NCBI GenBank assembly: GCA_020850755.1
Contig: JADZEB010000032.1
Span: 58,190-122,189, forward strand
Length of the DNA: 64,000 nucleotides
Origin: Alphaproteobacteria bacterium
Lineage (GTDB): Bacteria; Pseudomonadota; Alphaproteobacteria; Acetobacterales; Acetobacteraceae
Direction of reading: 5' to 3'
Position 1 is the stretch's first letter; every line of letters starts with the position of its first letter. A program made the position numbers and the translations under genes. The notes below the pieces were generated by a model. That model saw only the letters and a program-made list of their open reading frames with translations. It searched no databases and had not been told where the DNA came from. Positions 46,714 through 58,223 of the stretch are shown here, one piece after another.

Positions 46714-48087
46714 CTACGCCGCCGCCTGGCCGTTCGCCGGCACCGAGCCGGGCCTGAGGCGACGCTCCATCGTGCGGCGCACGCGCACGGCCTCGGCCGC
46801 CTCGTCCGTCGCCACATCGGCCCAGCCGAGGATCGTGCCCGAGGCCACCGGGCGCAGAAGCCGCACGCCATGCGCCAGCCCGATCGGCAGCGCGCCCTGC
46901 GCGAGCGAGCGCACCGCCGGCACGAGCTTGCCCCACACGGTGGCACCGCCCTCGCCATCGAGCATCTCGCCCGCCGCCAGGTCGCGCTTCGCGGTCGCCA
47001 CCACATCGGCGGCGAAGGTCTCGGGTGCGCCGCTGGCCTCGCCGCGCAGCGCCGCGGCGGCGATCGACACGCCGAGTTCGAGCCCGATCAGGTGGTAGGG
47101 GCGATAGAGTGCGGCATAGCGCCCGCTCGCATCGGTGCGCACGCCATACTCGGCGAAGCAGCGCGCGGCATACTCGCTCGGGGCCTCGAACACGACATAG
47201 ACGCCCCAGCGCAGGTCGCGCGCGACCGGCGCGCCATCGCGGGCGAGCGAGGACACCACCTCGACCATGCCCGCGCGCGCGAGCACGCCGCCCTCCGCGC
47301 GCGGACGCAGCACCGCGGGCAGGTCATCGACGCCGCAGGGCGGGAACAGCAGGCCGTCCTCGGGCGCGGCAAGACCCGTGGCGTTGGCGATCGCCGCCAT
47401 CTCGATCGCCGACTTGGTGCCATCGAGGAAGGAGTTGAACATCTGCGGGTTCATGCCGCCCGCCACCGCCTGTTCGGGCGCAAGGCCGTAATGGCCCCAC
47501 ACCGTTGCCGGGGTGGAGGCATGATAGGCGGGCAGGTACTTGGTCCCCTTGCCGGCGGCGATGACGGGGAATCCCGCCGCGCGCACCGTGTCGATCAGTT
47601 CGCAGGTCAGCGCCGGCTGGTCTCCATAGGCGAGCGAGTAGACCACCCCAGCCCGCCGCGCCTGCTCGGCCAGCAGCGGGCCGGCGAGAGCATCGGCCTC
47701 CACGTTGACCATGATGACGTGCTTGCCATGCACGATCGCCGCCTGCGCGTGCGCGATGCCCGCGGCCGGGTTGCCCGTGCATTCGACGATCACCACGATG
47801 CGCGGATCGGCGATCACCGCCGCCGCGTCATCGGTGAGCCACGTTCCGCCGCTGCCGAGCGCCGCGCCGATCGAGGCGGCGGCGAAGCGTGCCCTGGGAC
47901 AATGGACGGAAAGGAGGCGCTCGGCCACGCGCGCGGGGGCAAGATCGGCGATCGCCACGACATGCAGGCCCGGCGTGTGCGGCAGCTGGGCCAGGAACAT
48001 CGCGCCGAACTTGCCCGCGCCGGTCAGCCCCACCGTCACCGGTCGCCCCTCGGCTGCGCGGGCCTGCAGCATGCGATGCAGGTTCAT
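46714..48087 (-). CDS. NAD(P)-binding homoserine-dehydrogenase-like protein with SAF domain
   Basis: A 457-residue protein. An N-terminal Rossmann domain (PVTVGLTGAGKFGAMFLAQLPHTPGLHVVAIADL), a central catalytic-like region with KGTKYLPAYHASTPATVWGHYGL, and a C-terminal SAF-like module (TAKRDLAAGEMLDGEGGATVWGKLVPA ... LLRPVASGTILGWADV). Proteins of this layout are found near sugar-acid or branched-sugar catabolic genes and act on small hydroxy compounds, but no specific reaction can be assigned. It stands 18 bases from the DUF2125 gene on the same strand. Confidence 0.8.
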   Translation of the reverse strand: MNLHRMLQARAAEGRPVTVGLTGAGKFGAMFLAQLPHTPGLHVVAIADLAPARVAERLLSVHCPRARFAAASIGAALGSGGTWLTDDAAAVIADPRIVVIVECTGNPAAGIAHAQAAIVHGKHVIMVNVEADALAGPLLAEQARRAGVVYSLAYGDQPALTCELIDTVRAAGFPVIAAGKGTKYLPAYHASTPATVWGHYGLAPEQAVAGGMNPQMFNSFLDGTKSAIEMAAIANATGLAAPEDGLLFPPCGVDDLPAVLRPRAEGGVLARAGMVEVVSSLARDGAPVARDLRWGVYVVFEAPSEYAARCFAEYGVRTDASGRYAALYRPYHLIGLELGVSIAAAALRGEASGAPETFAADVVATAKRDLAAGEMLDGEGGATVWGKLVPAVRSLAQGALPIGLAHGVRLLRPVASGTILGWADVATDEAAEAVRVRRTMERRLRPGSVPANGQAAA

Positions 48088-48153
48088 CGCCCCCTCCCCT
48101 GGCCTACGCGCGATCCGGCGCGACGCAAGGCTGGTCCTGACTGCGCGCGGCCG

Positions 48154-51100
48154 CTACTGCGCGCGCGCCGGCATGAACTTCTCGAGCGCATCGAGCGCGG
48201 TGGCCGCGATCGCCGGCACCTCGGGCGCAAGCGCGAAGGCGCGCAGCAGGTCCTTGCCACGGCAAGCGACCTCGATCGCGCGCGTGCGCTCGGCCAGCGC
48301 GGCGAGGCCGTAGCTGGACGCGCTGCCGGCCATGGCATGCGCATGCTTCTGCAGCGCCTGCACGTCGCCTGCGGCAGCGGCATCGGCGATGGCGCGGGCG
48401 CGATCGCGTGTCTCGCTGGCGCAGGTCTCCAGCAGGATCGCGAGCGACTCGTCACCGAGATCGTGGCGAAGCTGGGCGATCGTATCGAGATCGAGCGCGG
48501 GCGCGGTGGCGACCGTTGCCGGCTCGCCCGGTGCGGCGGCGAGTTCGGATGTCGGCTCGGGCGCGGGCTCACGCGCCGCCGCGCGCGACGTGTCTTGCGC
48601 AGCCGGCTCTGGCGCCCCCTGCACCAGCGGGGCCTGCGTGGCCGGCTCCACTGGCTCGACCACGACTGCGGCAGGAGGCGCAGGGGGCGGCACAGGCGAA
48701 GCCATGAAACCGGATGCGGCGACACCGGGGCTGGCCTCCGGCACATACTGATCGAGCGCCTCGAGCAGCATCCGCCCGGTCACCGGCTTGGGCAGGAAGC
48801 CGTTCATGCCGGCGGCGAGGAAGCGCGCGCGATCGCCGGCAAGCACGCTCGCCGTCAGCGCAATGATCGGCACCTGGCCGCCCGCGGTGGTCATGGCGCG
48901 GATGCGCCGCGTGGCCTCGATACCGTCCATCTCGGGCATGAACACGTCCATGAAGACGAGGTCATAGGGGCGCTCGCTTACCGCGCGCACGGCCTCGATG
49001 CCGTTGCCGGCCACATCGACCGTGTGCCCGCCCTTGCGCAGATAGGTGGAGGCGACAAGCTGGTTGGCCGCGCTGTCCTCGACCAGCAGGATGCGCAGGC
49101 GCCGCTCGCGGCTGGGGGCGCGCGCGCGCACGGCGGGCTGGGCGACCACCGGCTTGGCCGCCGGGCGCAACGGCACCTCGAACCAGAACACGCTGCCCCC
49201 GCCGCCGCGGCTGTCGACGCCGATGCGCCCGCCGAACAGATCGACAAGGCGCCGGCAGATCGCAAGGCCGAGCCCGGTGCCGCCATGGCGACGGTGCGTC
49301 GGCGCGTCGAGCTGCGAGAAGAGCTGGAACAGGCGCGACTTGTCCTCGTCCTTCACGCCGGGGCCGGTATCGGCGATGGCGAAGCGCAGCCAGATCGCGT
49401 TGAGGTCGCGCGGGAACTCGTCCGGCGCGGCAATGCGGCTGACGGTGACGGCCACCTCGCCGGAATCGGTGAACTTCACCGCGTTCGACAAGAGGTTCAT
49501 CAGCACCTGGCGCAGGCGCCCGACATCGGCGCGCAGGTTGGGCGGCGCGTCGGGCGCGATCTGCACGCGCACGCCAAGCCCCTTCTCGCGCGCCACTGCC
49601 CGGAACAGCTCGACCACGCCCTCGACCATCGCCGGCAGGGCGAAGTCGGTCGGCTCCAGCTCGAGCCGCCCGGCCTCGATCTTGGAAAGGTCGAGCAGGT
49701 CGTTGATGATCGAGAGCAGCGCCTCGGCCGAGGAGCGCGCGGTATCGACATAGCGGCGCTGCTCGTCCTGGAGCGGGGTCTCCGCCAGCAGGCCGAGCGT
49801 GCCGAGAACGCCGTTCATCGGCGTGCGGATCTCGTGGCTGACCACGGCGACGAAGTTCGACTTCGCTTCGGAAGCGCGTTCGGCCAGTTCGCGCGCATGC
49901 TGCAGCTCGGCCTCGACGCGCTTGCGCGCGGTGATGTCCGAGTAGAGCGTGACGAAGCCCCCGCCCGGCAGGGGCGAGCGGCGCAGCTCGATGATCTGCC
50001 CGCTCGGGCGGCGGCGCTCGATCGTCTCGAAGGTGGGCGGGCGCAGGCGGGCCATGCGGCGCGCCACCTCGGCCTCGACCGAGACCGGGCCGAACTCGCC
50101 CACGCGCGCCTGGTAGCGCAGTATCTCCTCGAACGGGGCGTTGGCGCGCACCACGTCGGGGCCGAGATCCATGAGGTCCATGAAGCGCTGGTTCCACGCC
50201 ACCACCTTGTGGTCGTGGTCCACCACCAGCACGCCATCGGACATGTTGACCAGCGTCGCTTCCAGAAGCGCGGTCTTCTCGTCGGATTGCTCCTTCGAGC
50301 GCGCCAGCGCCCGGTTGGCCTGCTCGAGCCCCAGCCGCTCGCGCCCGAGTTCCTCCTCGCGCTTCTGGCGCCGGTCGATCTCGAACATCAGGGCAAGCAT
50401 CATCGCCCCGAGCACGATCGTCATCAGCCCGGTGGTGACGAAGCGCGTCACGGCATCGCGCGTGCCTTTGACCAGCGTCTCGTCGTAGCCGACGCCAACC
50501 ACGGCGATCAGCGGCAGATCCTGGATCGCGCGGAAGCCGTGGATGCGGCGCACGCTGTCGATCGGGTTGGCCTCGATGAAGGTGCCGCGCGCGCCGGTAA
50601 GGAGATGGCGGAACAGCGGGCTGCCGGAAACACTCAGTGTCGCCGTGGGCGGCTGGCGCATGGCGGCGCGCGCGCGCACCTCGCCATCGCGCCCGACCAG
50701 CATCACCTCGCCATCCTGGCCGGTATCGATAGTGTCGAAGAAGCGCGAGATCACGGCCGGATCGATCGCCGCCAGCACCACGCCGGCGAACTCGCCATTG
50801 CGGCCGAGCAGCCGGCGGGAAAGCACGATCGAGCGCAGGCCGCTGAGCGGGCTGACATCAAGCCTGCCGACATAGAGCCGGTCGGACCCCAGGTCGCGCG
50901 GACCAATGAAATACTCGCGGCTGGAAAGGTCGATGCGCCGCGGCGGGGGACCGGCGGAGGTCTCGCGCAGCGAGCCGTCGGGGCCGAGCACCATCAGCTC
51001 CATCGATTCCTCGCGCAGGAAGGGCGCGGAAATCAGCCAGCGGCGCAGTTCGAAGCGCGCGGGGTCGCGCTCGAAGTCCGCCTTGAGGAAACGGGTCGCC

Positions 51101-51307
51101 TGGTCGACGTTCTGCATGATGCGGCGCACATGCTCGTCGAAGGCCCGGGCCAAGGAGCTTGTGTCGCGCGCGGCGTTGGCCACCGCATCCGCACGCTCTT
51201 CGTGATCCTGGCGCAGCACGACCACCCAGAGCAGGGCCGTAAGTGCGATCCAGACAAGAACGATCGTGTTCTGAAGCCTGCGCCGTTTCTCGCGTGCGCC
51301 AAGCCCT

Positions 51308-51315
<8 letters not shown>
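48154..51315 (-). CDS. Membrane hybrid histidine kinase (sensor-PAS-HK-REC-HPt)
   Basis: A 1053-residue protein. Two membrane helices (about 18-34 and 292-310) flank a periplasmic PDC/CACHE-like sensor. Then a coiled coil, a PAS domain (about 345-465), HisKA with His494 in VVSHEIRTPMNG, HATPase (LLSNAVKFTDSGE, DTGPGV, GTGLGLAI), a receiver with Asp790 (LVFMDVFMPEMDG), a Pro/Ala-rich linker, and a C-terminal HPt with His993 in HAMAGSASSYG. This is a full internal phosphorelay. ATG 51315 preferred; GTG 51321 possible. It overlaps the upstream NtrC-type regulator by 8 bases, which is the probable final target. Confidence 0.95.
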
Positions 51316-52849
<1,534 letters not shown>

Positions 52850-53561
52850 AGATGGACTGGACCCCAAGACGAGATGGACCACGCTTCGCTGGCACGAGCG
52901 CTTGGGCGCCTCACTGGCGCCAAAATGCCGTACCGCCGGGCGCAGGCCCGAATCGGGACGGCAGACCCATCATGCTTAAACCGATGACGCGCCGGACTCA
53001 ACGCTGCCGCCACAGACCCTTGCAAGGCGGAGTTTGCACGCGACAGGGGCGGCGGCGGGCACATCTCGCATCCCGCGCCGTGCCGGCTGAGCGAGCAGGC
53101 CGCACGCCGCGCACGCGCCTGAATACCGCGTGAGCAGAACAGCGCGCATTCGAATACCGCTTTCCGTACAGGGCTGCGTCAATTGGCGGATAACCGCGCA
53201 TATTTTGTATCATCGCTCCACGAATCTTGATTTCGCGAAACGCATCGGGATTCGCAATACGCGGTTCGGATAGGCACCGGCGGCCCGAACTAATGAATTG
53301 ATTTCAATGCGGAATCTCGAGCGTCTCAATAAATAACCCAGCATGATTCTTGCATCACGGCATCCACGCTCGTCTGGAAGCCGCGCCGGAGGGGAATTCG
53401 CAGTGCCGCGGCGGGGAGCAGGCAATGCCTGCCACCAACGATGCTATCGTCCCCGGCCCAGGAAAGGGTTGGCGGACGACGATGGATTGGAACACACCGC
53501 GTCGTGGCAAAGACCTGCCCTGGCGCGGCGCATGGTCGTGCCCGAGTGTCAGGCCGGCGCC
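52850..53561 (+). other. Gene-free 0.7 kb region with AT-rich block
   Basis: No convincing gene is present; short frames lack family features. The left half carries the regulator promoter. From about 53140 to 53350 the DNA is clearly more AT-rich than the rest of the window and holds GAATACCGC twice (53121-53129, 53152-53160), palindromes TTTCGCGAAA (53231-53240) and ATTGATTTCAAT (53297-53308), and runs such as CAATAAATAACC. This looks like regulatory DNA for the plus-strand glycosyltransferase-like gene. From 53343 an open frame leads into that gene but has no homology features before 53562. Confidence 0.5.
52973..53001 (-). promoter_or_regulatory. Possible promoter of the NtrC regulator/kinase unit
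   Basis: On the minus strand TTGAGT (52996-53001) is spaced 17 bases from TAAGCA (52973-52978), about 124 bases before the ATG at 52849. Found by eye; moderate match. Confidence 0.35.
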
Positions 53562-54911
53562 ATGAACAGCCCGTTGCCCGCCGCCCTGCGCCCCAGCCCC
53601 GCTGCGGATACCACCCGCGCCGTCACCGGCACCGTGGCGGTTCGGCCTGACGCGGGCACGGACGGACCCGCGCCCGGCCCGTCGCGCCCGGCTGCCGACG
53701 AGCCCGACACAATCGGCCGCCCGATCGGTGTCGTGATGGCGCGCTTCCCCGATCCGGCCGACGGTTTCGTCTCGACCGAGATACGCGGGCTCCAGGCGCG
53801 CGGCCACCGCGTCGTACCCATCGCCCTCGCCGCCCCCCCCGCCGACGACCGGGCCAACACCGAGCCGCTGGCCGCGGTGGCGCGCCACCTGGACGATGCC
53901 TCCGACCTGCAGGCGCTGACCCTTCTTGCGATGGGCGCGGGCAATGTGCCGGCGGCGATCCGCTTCTGCCGGCGCCAGACCGCGCTCCCTTGGCGCGCCC
54001 TGCTCTGGCGCGGGGCGCGGCTGGCCGCGCTCGCCGACAATGCCGATATCGAGCATCTCCAGGCCCGCGGCACCGGCGAGGAAGCAGCGCTGGCGATTGT
54101 CGCCGCCCTTCTGCTCGGCTGCACCGCCTCGGTGCGCATCGCGACCGAGGCCGACATCGCCGAGGCGCGCGACCTCGGCCACAAGCTCGCCTCGGGCCAT
54201 TTCGTCGTCGCGACCGAGCGTGCGCTGGCAGCTGCGGCCGGCGCGCTCGCCCCCCAGGCGCGTGTCGTTACACTCAGCGAGATCGTGGACGTGCAGGACT
54301 TCCAGGTGTCGGCCGTGCCGCCGCACCCGGCCGATCGCCGCATCCTGGTCCTTGGACCGGCCCTGGCCGCCGGGGTGGCCGAAGCGATCCTGGAGGCGGT
54401 TGCCGCCCTCCCTGAAGGGCGCCGGCCGGGACTGACCTTCGCCTGCGCGGGGCAGGACGGCGCGGCCCTGGCCAAAGCGGCAGAAGCGCGCGGCATAGCC
54501 AGCCTCGTTCGCATCGAGCCCGCGCCGCCCTCGGGCGCGATCGCCGACCGCATGCAAGGCCATAGCGCCGTCGTCGCGGCACTGGATGTCGGGCAAGCGG
54601 AAGACGCCGCAGCGGCGTCGATGATCGTGCCGATTCCGATCAAGGTCGGCTTGGCCGCCGGACTAGCGGTGGTGGCGCTCGATGCACCGAACGCATCGGT
54701 TGCGGCCGATCTAGGTTGCGCACGCAGCGTCGGGCCGGGCGACCAGTCGGGTCTGCTGGACGCGATCGACGCCATCGCGCGGATGAGCGCGGGCGAACTT
54801 GCCTCGCTCGGACACGGCGCGCGGCGGCGCGCAACGCAGCTCTTCTCCTTGCGCGCGCAAATGCGGCCCATCTCCGAGACGATCGAGCTGGTCGCCCCAT
54901 CCGCTTCCTAG
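53562..54911 (+). CDS. Glycosyltransferase-like protein (GT-B fold, degenerate)
   Basis: A 449-residue protein if started at ATG 53562. The segment IGVVMARFPDPADGFVSTEIRGLQARGHRVVPIAL matches the N-terminal GT-B opening of GT4-type enzymes, after a 55-residue low-complexity head. The expected DIEHLQARGTGEEAALA and VRIATEADIAEARDLGHKLAS follow the family pattern. In the C-terminal half the donor-binding E-x7-E motif is not visible, the equivalent region reading MIVPIPIKVGLAAGLAVVALDAPNASVAA. It may be an inactive or divergent member. The start is uncertain because no clear RBS is seen. Confidence 0.6.
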   Translation: MNSPLPAALRPSPAADTTRAVTGTVAVRPDAGTDGPAPGPSRPAADEPDTIGRPIGVVMARFPDPADGFVSTEIRGLQARGHRVVPIALAAPPADDRANTEPLAAVARHLDDASDLQALTLLAMGAGNVPAAIRFCRRQTALPWRALLWRGARLAALADNADIEHLQARGTGEEAALAIVAALLLGCTASVRIATEADIAEARDLGHKLASGHFVVATERALAAAAGALAPQARVVTLSEIVDVQDFQVSAVPPHPADRRILVLGPALAAGVAEAILEAVAALPEGRRPGLTFACAGQDGAALAKAAEARGIASLVRIEPAPPSGAIADRMQGHSAVVAALDVGQAEDAAAASMIVPIPIKVGLAAGLAVVALDAPNASVAADLGCARSVGPGDQSGLLDAIDAIARMSAGELASLGHGARRRATQLFSLRAQMRPISETIELVAPSAS

Positions 54912-55332
54912 GCGTGCCGATACGGCGGGCCCGGACACGCGAACATCGACGGCCCACTTCAACTTTTCCCGCGCCCCCCACGCATCTTGCGCGCCTCGCG
55001 CGGATTGCACCAACGCGCGAGCGGTCGCATCGCCCCAAATCGCGAAAGCCCCGGCGCGCGATCCGCATTTCGCAGCCTCCGATGCATGCGGCCGCGGCCG
55101 CGGCGTAGCCCTGCTCATGCGGATGCGTGCCGATCGCCGCACGATCGCACCTGGGCGCCTCGATGATTGCGGAAACATCGCGGCCGCATCTTGGGCGGCC
55201 GCATCTTGGCACGCATGTTGGCACGCATGTTGAATATGGGGATGCAGGTCGGGCACTACCGACGGCGCGGCGGGGGAAAATGCCGCACCCGGATGGAACG
55301 ACCACAGGGGCTAGAGAGTTCATGACGAGATC
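54912..55332 (+). other. Gene-free stretch upstream of icd, left part
   Basis: No gene is supported; the frame leading into icd is open here but without coding features. It contains a block of short tandem repeats (55180-55233) and, at 55230-55259, TTGAAT with CACTAC 18 bases later, a weak promoter-like pair ahead of the structured segment at 55333-55445. Confidence 0.4.
55180..55233 (+). repeat. Two short tandem duplications
   Basis: GCGGCCGCATCTTGG occurs twice in direct succession (55180-55194, 55195-55209), followed at once by CACGCATGTTGG and CACGCATGTTGA (55210-55233). The two adjoining duplications with different units point to slippage in non-coding DNA; no function is implied. Confidence 0.8.
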
Positions 55333-55445
55333 GCTGCCGGCGCGCAATCGCCGGCGGCCAGCAGAAGCGGACGCTGATCCCCCTCCTCCAGTGGCGTCCG
55401 TGCGGGGCGGGCGGCTTCTCTATCGAGAGGCCGCCCGTTTTCCCG
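55333..55445 (+). ncRNA. Candidate structured small RNA with CU-rich loop
   Basis: Three consecutive hairpins. First, 10 bp with one G-U: GCTGCCGGCG / CGCCGGCGGC (55333-55358). Second, 7 bp CGGACGC / GCGTCCG (55368-55400) with a 19-base loop containing CCCCCTCCTCC. Third, an intrinsic terminator (55408-55445). A CCUCC-rich single-stranded loop resembles the anti-Shine-Dalgarno loops of several alphaproteobacterial trans-acting sRNAs. It could instead be part of a long 3' end of the upstream gene or a leader. The 5' end is not determined and no homologue is known to me. Confidence 0.4.
55408..55445 (+). terminator. Intrinsic terminator
   Basis: CGGGCGGCTTCTC and GAGAGGCCGCCCG form a 13-bp stem with one G-T pair and a TATC loop, followed by TTTTCCCGTTT. 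This is the clearest Rho-independent terminator in the window. It lies 497 bases after the upstream plus-strand gene and before the icd promoter, so it isolates icd. Confidence 0.75.
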
Positions 55446-55508
55446 TTTCAGCCCCCCCTCCTGGCGCCGCCACGCTCCGCGCCCCAGGCCCCCCGATCCC
55501 CGCTTCAC

Positions 55509-55536
55509 TTGCCATGCGCGATTCCTTTGTTATTGT
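55509..55536 (+). promoter_or_regulatory. Putative sigma-70 promoter of icd
   Basis: TTGCCA (55509-55514) and TATTGT (55531-55536) are spaced by 16 bases, just after the terminator, giving an untranslated leader of about 118 bases. Confidence 0.5.
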
Positions 55537-55660
55537 GCGCCGCCCGCCCGGCCCCGCCGGGCCCGGCACCCCATGCCCTGACGGCCCGCTCCCGCAGCCC
55601 GCCGGCCTGGCCAGTCACCTGCAACCCAGGCACCCGCAACGCCGCGCACACGAGGACAAG

Positions 55661-56878
55661 ATGCCCAAGATCAAGGTCGCGAACCCGGTCGTCGAGCTCG
55701 ATGGCGACGAGATGACCCGCATCATCTGGGGGTTCATCAAGGAGAAGCTGATCCTTCCCTACCTCGACATCGACCTGAAGTATTACGACCTCGGCATCGA
55801 GCATCGCGACGCGACCGACGACCAGGTGACCGTGGACGCGGCCAACGCCATCGCCAAGTACCGCGTCGGCGTGAAGTGCGCCACCATCACGCCCGACGAG
55901 GCGCGCGTGGCCGAGTTCGGCCTCAAGAAGATGTACAAGAGCCCGAACGGCACCATCCGCAACATCCTGGATGGCACCATCTTCCGCGAGCCGATCATCT
56001 GCAAGAACGTGCCGCGCCTGGTGCCGCACTGGGACTTGCCGATCGTGGTCGGCCGCCACGCCTATGGCGACATCTACCGCGCCACCGAGTTCAAGGTACC
56101 CAAGGCCGGCAAGGTGACCATGGTCTACCAGCCCGCCGATGGCGGCCCGCAGCAGAGCTTCGACGTGTTCGACTTCAAGGGCCCCGGCGTGGCGATGGGC
56201 ATGCACAACACCCGCCAGTCGATCGAGGGCTTCGCGCGCGCCTGCTTCAACTACGGGCTGAGCCGCAACTATCCGGTCTATCTCTCGACCAAGAACACGA
56301 TCATCAAGGCCTATGACGGCTTCTTCAAGGACATCTTCCAGGAGATCTTCGACGCCGAGTTCAAGGCCAGGTTCGAGGCCGCCAAGCTCACCTACGAGCA
56401 CCGGCTGATCGACGACATGGTGGCCTGCGCGCTGAAGTGGCGCGGCGGCTATGTCTGGGCCTGCAAGAACTACGATGGCGACGTGCAATCCGACATCGTG
56501 GCGCAGGGCTATGGCTCGCTCGGGCTGATGACCTCGGTGCTGTTCACGCCTGACGGCTCCAAGGTGGAAAGCGAGGCGGCGCACGGCACCGTCACGCGCC
56601 ACTATCGCGACCACCAGAAGGGCCGCGAGACCTCGACCAACCCGATCGCCTCGATCTTCGCCTGGACGCGCGGGCTCGCCTATCGCGGCCGGTTCGACAA
56701 CACGCCCGATGTGGTGAAGTTCGCCGAGACGCTGGAGAAGGTGTGCGTCAGCACGGTCGAGGACGGGCACATGACCAAGGACCTTGCGATCCTGATCAGC
56801 AAGGAGCAGCCCTGGCTCAACACCCGCGCCTTCCTCGACAAGCTCGACGAGAACCTGAAGAAGGCGATGGGCGCCTGA
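55661..56878 (+). CDS. icd: NADP-dependent isocitrate dehydrogenase
   Basis: A 405-residue enzyme of the homodimeric eukaryotic-type IDH group usual in alphaproteobacteria. Landmarks: [41 protein letters not shown], the substrate loop [59 protein letters not shown] with metal-binding aspartates, and [16 protein letters not shown] for NADP. It converts isocitrate to 2-oxoglutarate in the TCA cycle. ATG 55661 marks the conserved N-terminus; the RBS (GAGG) is modest. Monocistronic by its flanking terminators. Confidence 0.97.
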   Translation: MPKIKVANPVVELDGDEMTRIIWGFIKEKLILPYLDIDLKYYDLGIEHRDATDDQVTVDAANAIAKYRVGVKCATITPDEARVAEFGLKKMYKSPNGTIRNILDGTIFREPIICKNVPRLVPHWDLPIVVGRHAYGDIYRATEFKVPKAGKVTMVYQPADGGPQQSFDVFDFKGPGVAMGMHNTRQSIEGFARACFNYGLSRNYPVYLSTKNTIIKAYDGFFKDIFQEIFDAEFKARFEAAKLTYEHRLIDDMVACALKWRGGYVWACKNYDGDVQSDIVAQGYGSLGLMTSVLFTPDGSKVESEAAHGTVTRHYRDHQKGRETSTNPIASIFAWTRGLAYRGRFDNTPDVVKFAETLEKVCVSTVEDGHMTKDLAILISKEQPWLNTRAFLDKLDENLKKAMGA

Positions 56879-56931
56879 GGGCGGCCACCGCCAGAGCGTC
56901 CCGCCGCGCCCCGCCGCGGGACCAGGATGTG

Positions 56932-56962
56932 AACGCCCCGGCCACGCGCCGGGGCGTTTCCT
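56932..56962 (+). terminator. Intrinsic terminator after icd
   Basis: AACGCCCCGG and CCGGGGCGTT make a perfect 10-bp stem around CCACGCG, followed by TCCTCC. It lies 53 bases after the icd stop and 38 bases before the next gene. Confidence 0.7.
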
Positions 56963-56999
56963 CCCCGGCGCGGCATACCGCTTGCCAAGGCTGAGCGCC

Positions 57000-58190
57000 A
57001 TGACCGAGGCCCAACCCGCGCGCCCGCCCAGGATGCGGATCGCCATCACCCACCCGACCTGCTGGCCCTATGTCCGGCGCGGCTCGGAACGCGTGCTGAA
57101 CGATTGCGCCGTCTGGCTGGCCGGGCGCGGGCACGCTGTCACGGTCCTGTCCTCGGCACCCGACGGGCCGATCACGCGCACCGATGCGCATGGCGTGCGC
57201 CATGTCCTGTTCCGCCAGGTCAAGCCGCTTCCGGTCGGCGGGCGCTGGCTCAATCATTTCCACGCCTTCGGCTGGCAATGCCGCCGCGCGGTGATGGAGC
57301 AGGATTTCGACGCCGTGCTGTGCCTGAACTACCACGACGCCTGGGGCGTCTGCGCCGGGCGCAAGGCCAGCGGCAAGCGCTTCCGCGTGCTGTTCCAGCT
57401 CACCGGCATTCCGGTGCGCCGCTATTTCCGCCGCATCCCGCTCGACGGCATGCTGTTCGCCTCGGCGGTCCGGCGCGCCGATGTGGTGGCCCCGCTCAGC
57501 CGCTTCGCCGCCGACATGCTGGAGAAGGATTTCGGCCGCGAGGGCGTGCTGATCCCCTCGCCCTCGGCGCTGGCCCCCTTCGAGGCGGCCGAGCGGCGGG
57601 TGCCCGCCCGCCCGCGCATCCTGTTCTCGGGCGACCAGAACGAGCCGCGCAAGGGCGCGCGGCTTCTGGCCCGCGCCTTCCCGCTGGTGCGCGAGAAGCT
57701 GGCCGATGCCGAGCTTGTCTATACGGGCGCCTGCCGCGACGAGACGCGCGCCGCGATCCTGGCCGAGATCCCGCCCGGCCTGCACGCCGATGTGCATTTC
57801 CTCGGTCTCGGCAAGGTCGAGGACCTGCCCGGCCTCTATGCCGGCGCCAGCGTGGTGACCAATCCGGCGATCTGGGAAGCGCTCGGCAATGTGCTGATCG
57901 AGGCGCAGGCAAGCGGCACCCCGATCGTCGGCGCCCGGCATGGCGGCATTCCCGACATCATCGCCGATGCGCGCATCGGCACGCTGTTCGATCCGGGCGA
58001 CACTAGGCTTGCCGCCTCGAACCACCAGGGTCTGGCCGAGGCGCTGCTGGAGACGATCCCGCTGGCCGCGCGCCCGGAAACCGATGCGCTCTGCCGCGCC
58101 AATGCGCGGCGCTTCGGCTGGGACGCGCAGGGTCCGCGCTACGAGGCGGCGCTCGCCGGGCTGCCGATACCGGACGTCGCCGGCGCCTGA
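57000..58190 (+). CDS. Glycosyltransferase family 4 protein
   Basis: A 396-residue GT-B enzyme. N-terminal acceptor domain: RIAITHPTCWPYVRRGSERVLNDCAVWLAGRGHAVTVLSS. C-terminal donor domain: RPRILFSGDQNEPRKGARLLARAFPLV and the E-x7-E motif in IWEALGNVLIEAQASGTPIVGARHGGIPDII. It retains the sugar from an NDP- or GDP-sugar; acceptor unknown. Unlike the degenerate homologue at 53562, its motifs are intact. Confidence 0.9.
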   Translation: MTEAQPARPPRMRIAITHPTCWPYVRRGSERVLNDCAVWLAGRGHAVTVLSSAPDGPITRTDAHGVRHVLFRQVKPLPVGGRWLNHFHAFGWQCRRAVMEQDFDAVLCLNYHDAWGVCAGRKASGKRFRVLFQLTGIPVRRYFRRIPLDGMLFASAVRRADVVAPLSRFAADMLEKDFGREGVLIPSPSALAPFEAAERRVPARPRILFSGDQNEPRKGARLLARAFPLVREKLADAELVYTGACRDETRAAILAEIPPGLHADVHFLGLGKVEDLPGLYAGASVVTNPAIWEALGNVLIEAQASGTPIVGARHGGIPDIIADARIGTLFDPGDTRLAASNHQGLAEALLETIPLAARPETDALCRANARRFGWDAQGPRYEAALAGLPIPDVAGA

Positions 58191-58223
58191 GGCGCCGCGC
58201 AGCGCCCACGGAACGGCGTCAGG

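Noticed and set aside
52889..52905. Sigma-54-like TGGCACGAGCGCTTGGG before the NtrC-type gene
   Set aside because: The spacing to TTG is off by one and the -12 GC is missing; the strand also points away from the regulator gene.
55127..55660. N-terminal extension of icd back to 55127
   Set aside because: It would run through the tandem repeats, the hairpins and the terminator, and IDH homologues start at [17 protein letters not shown].
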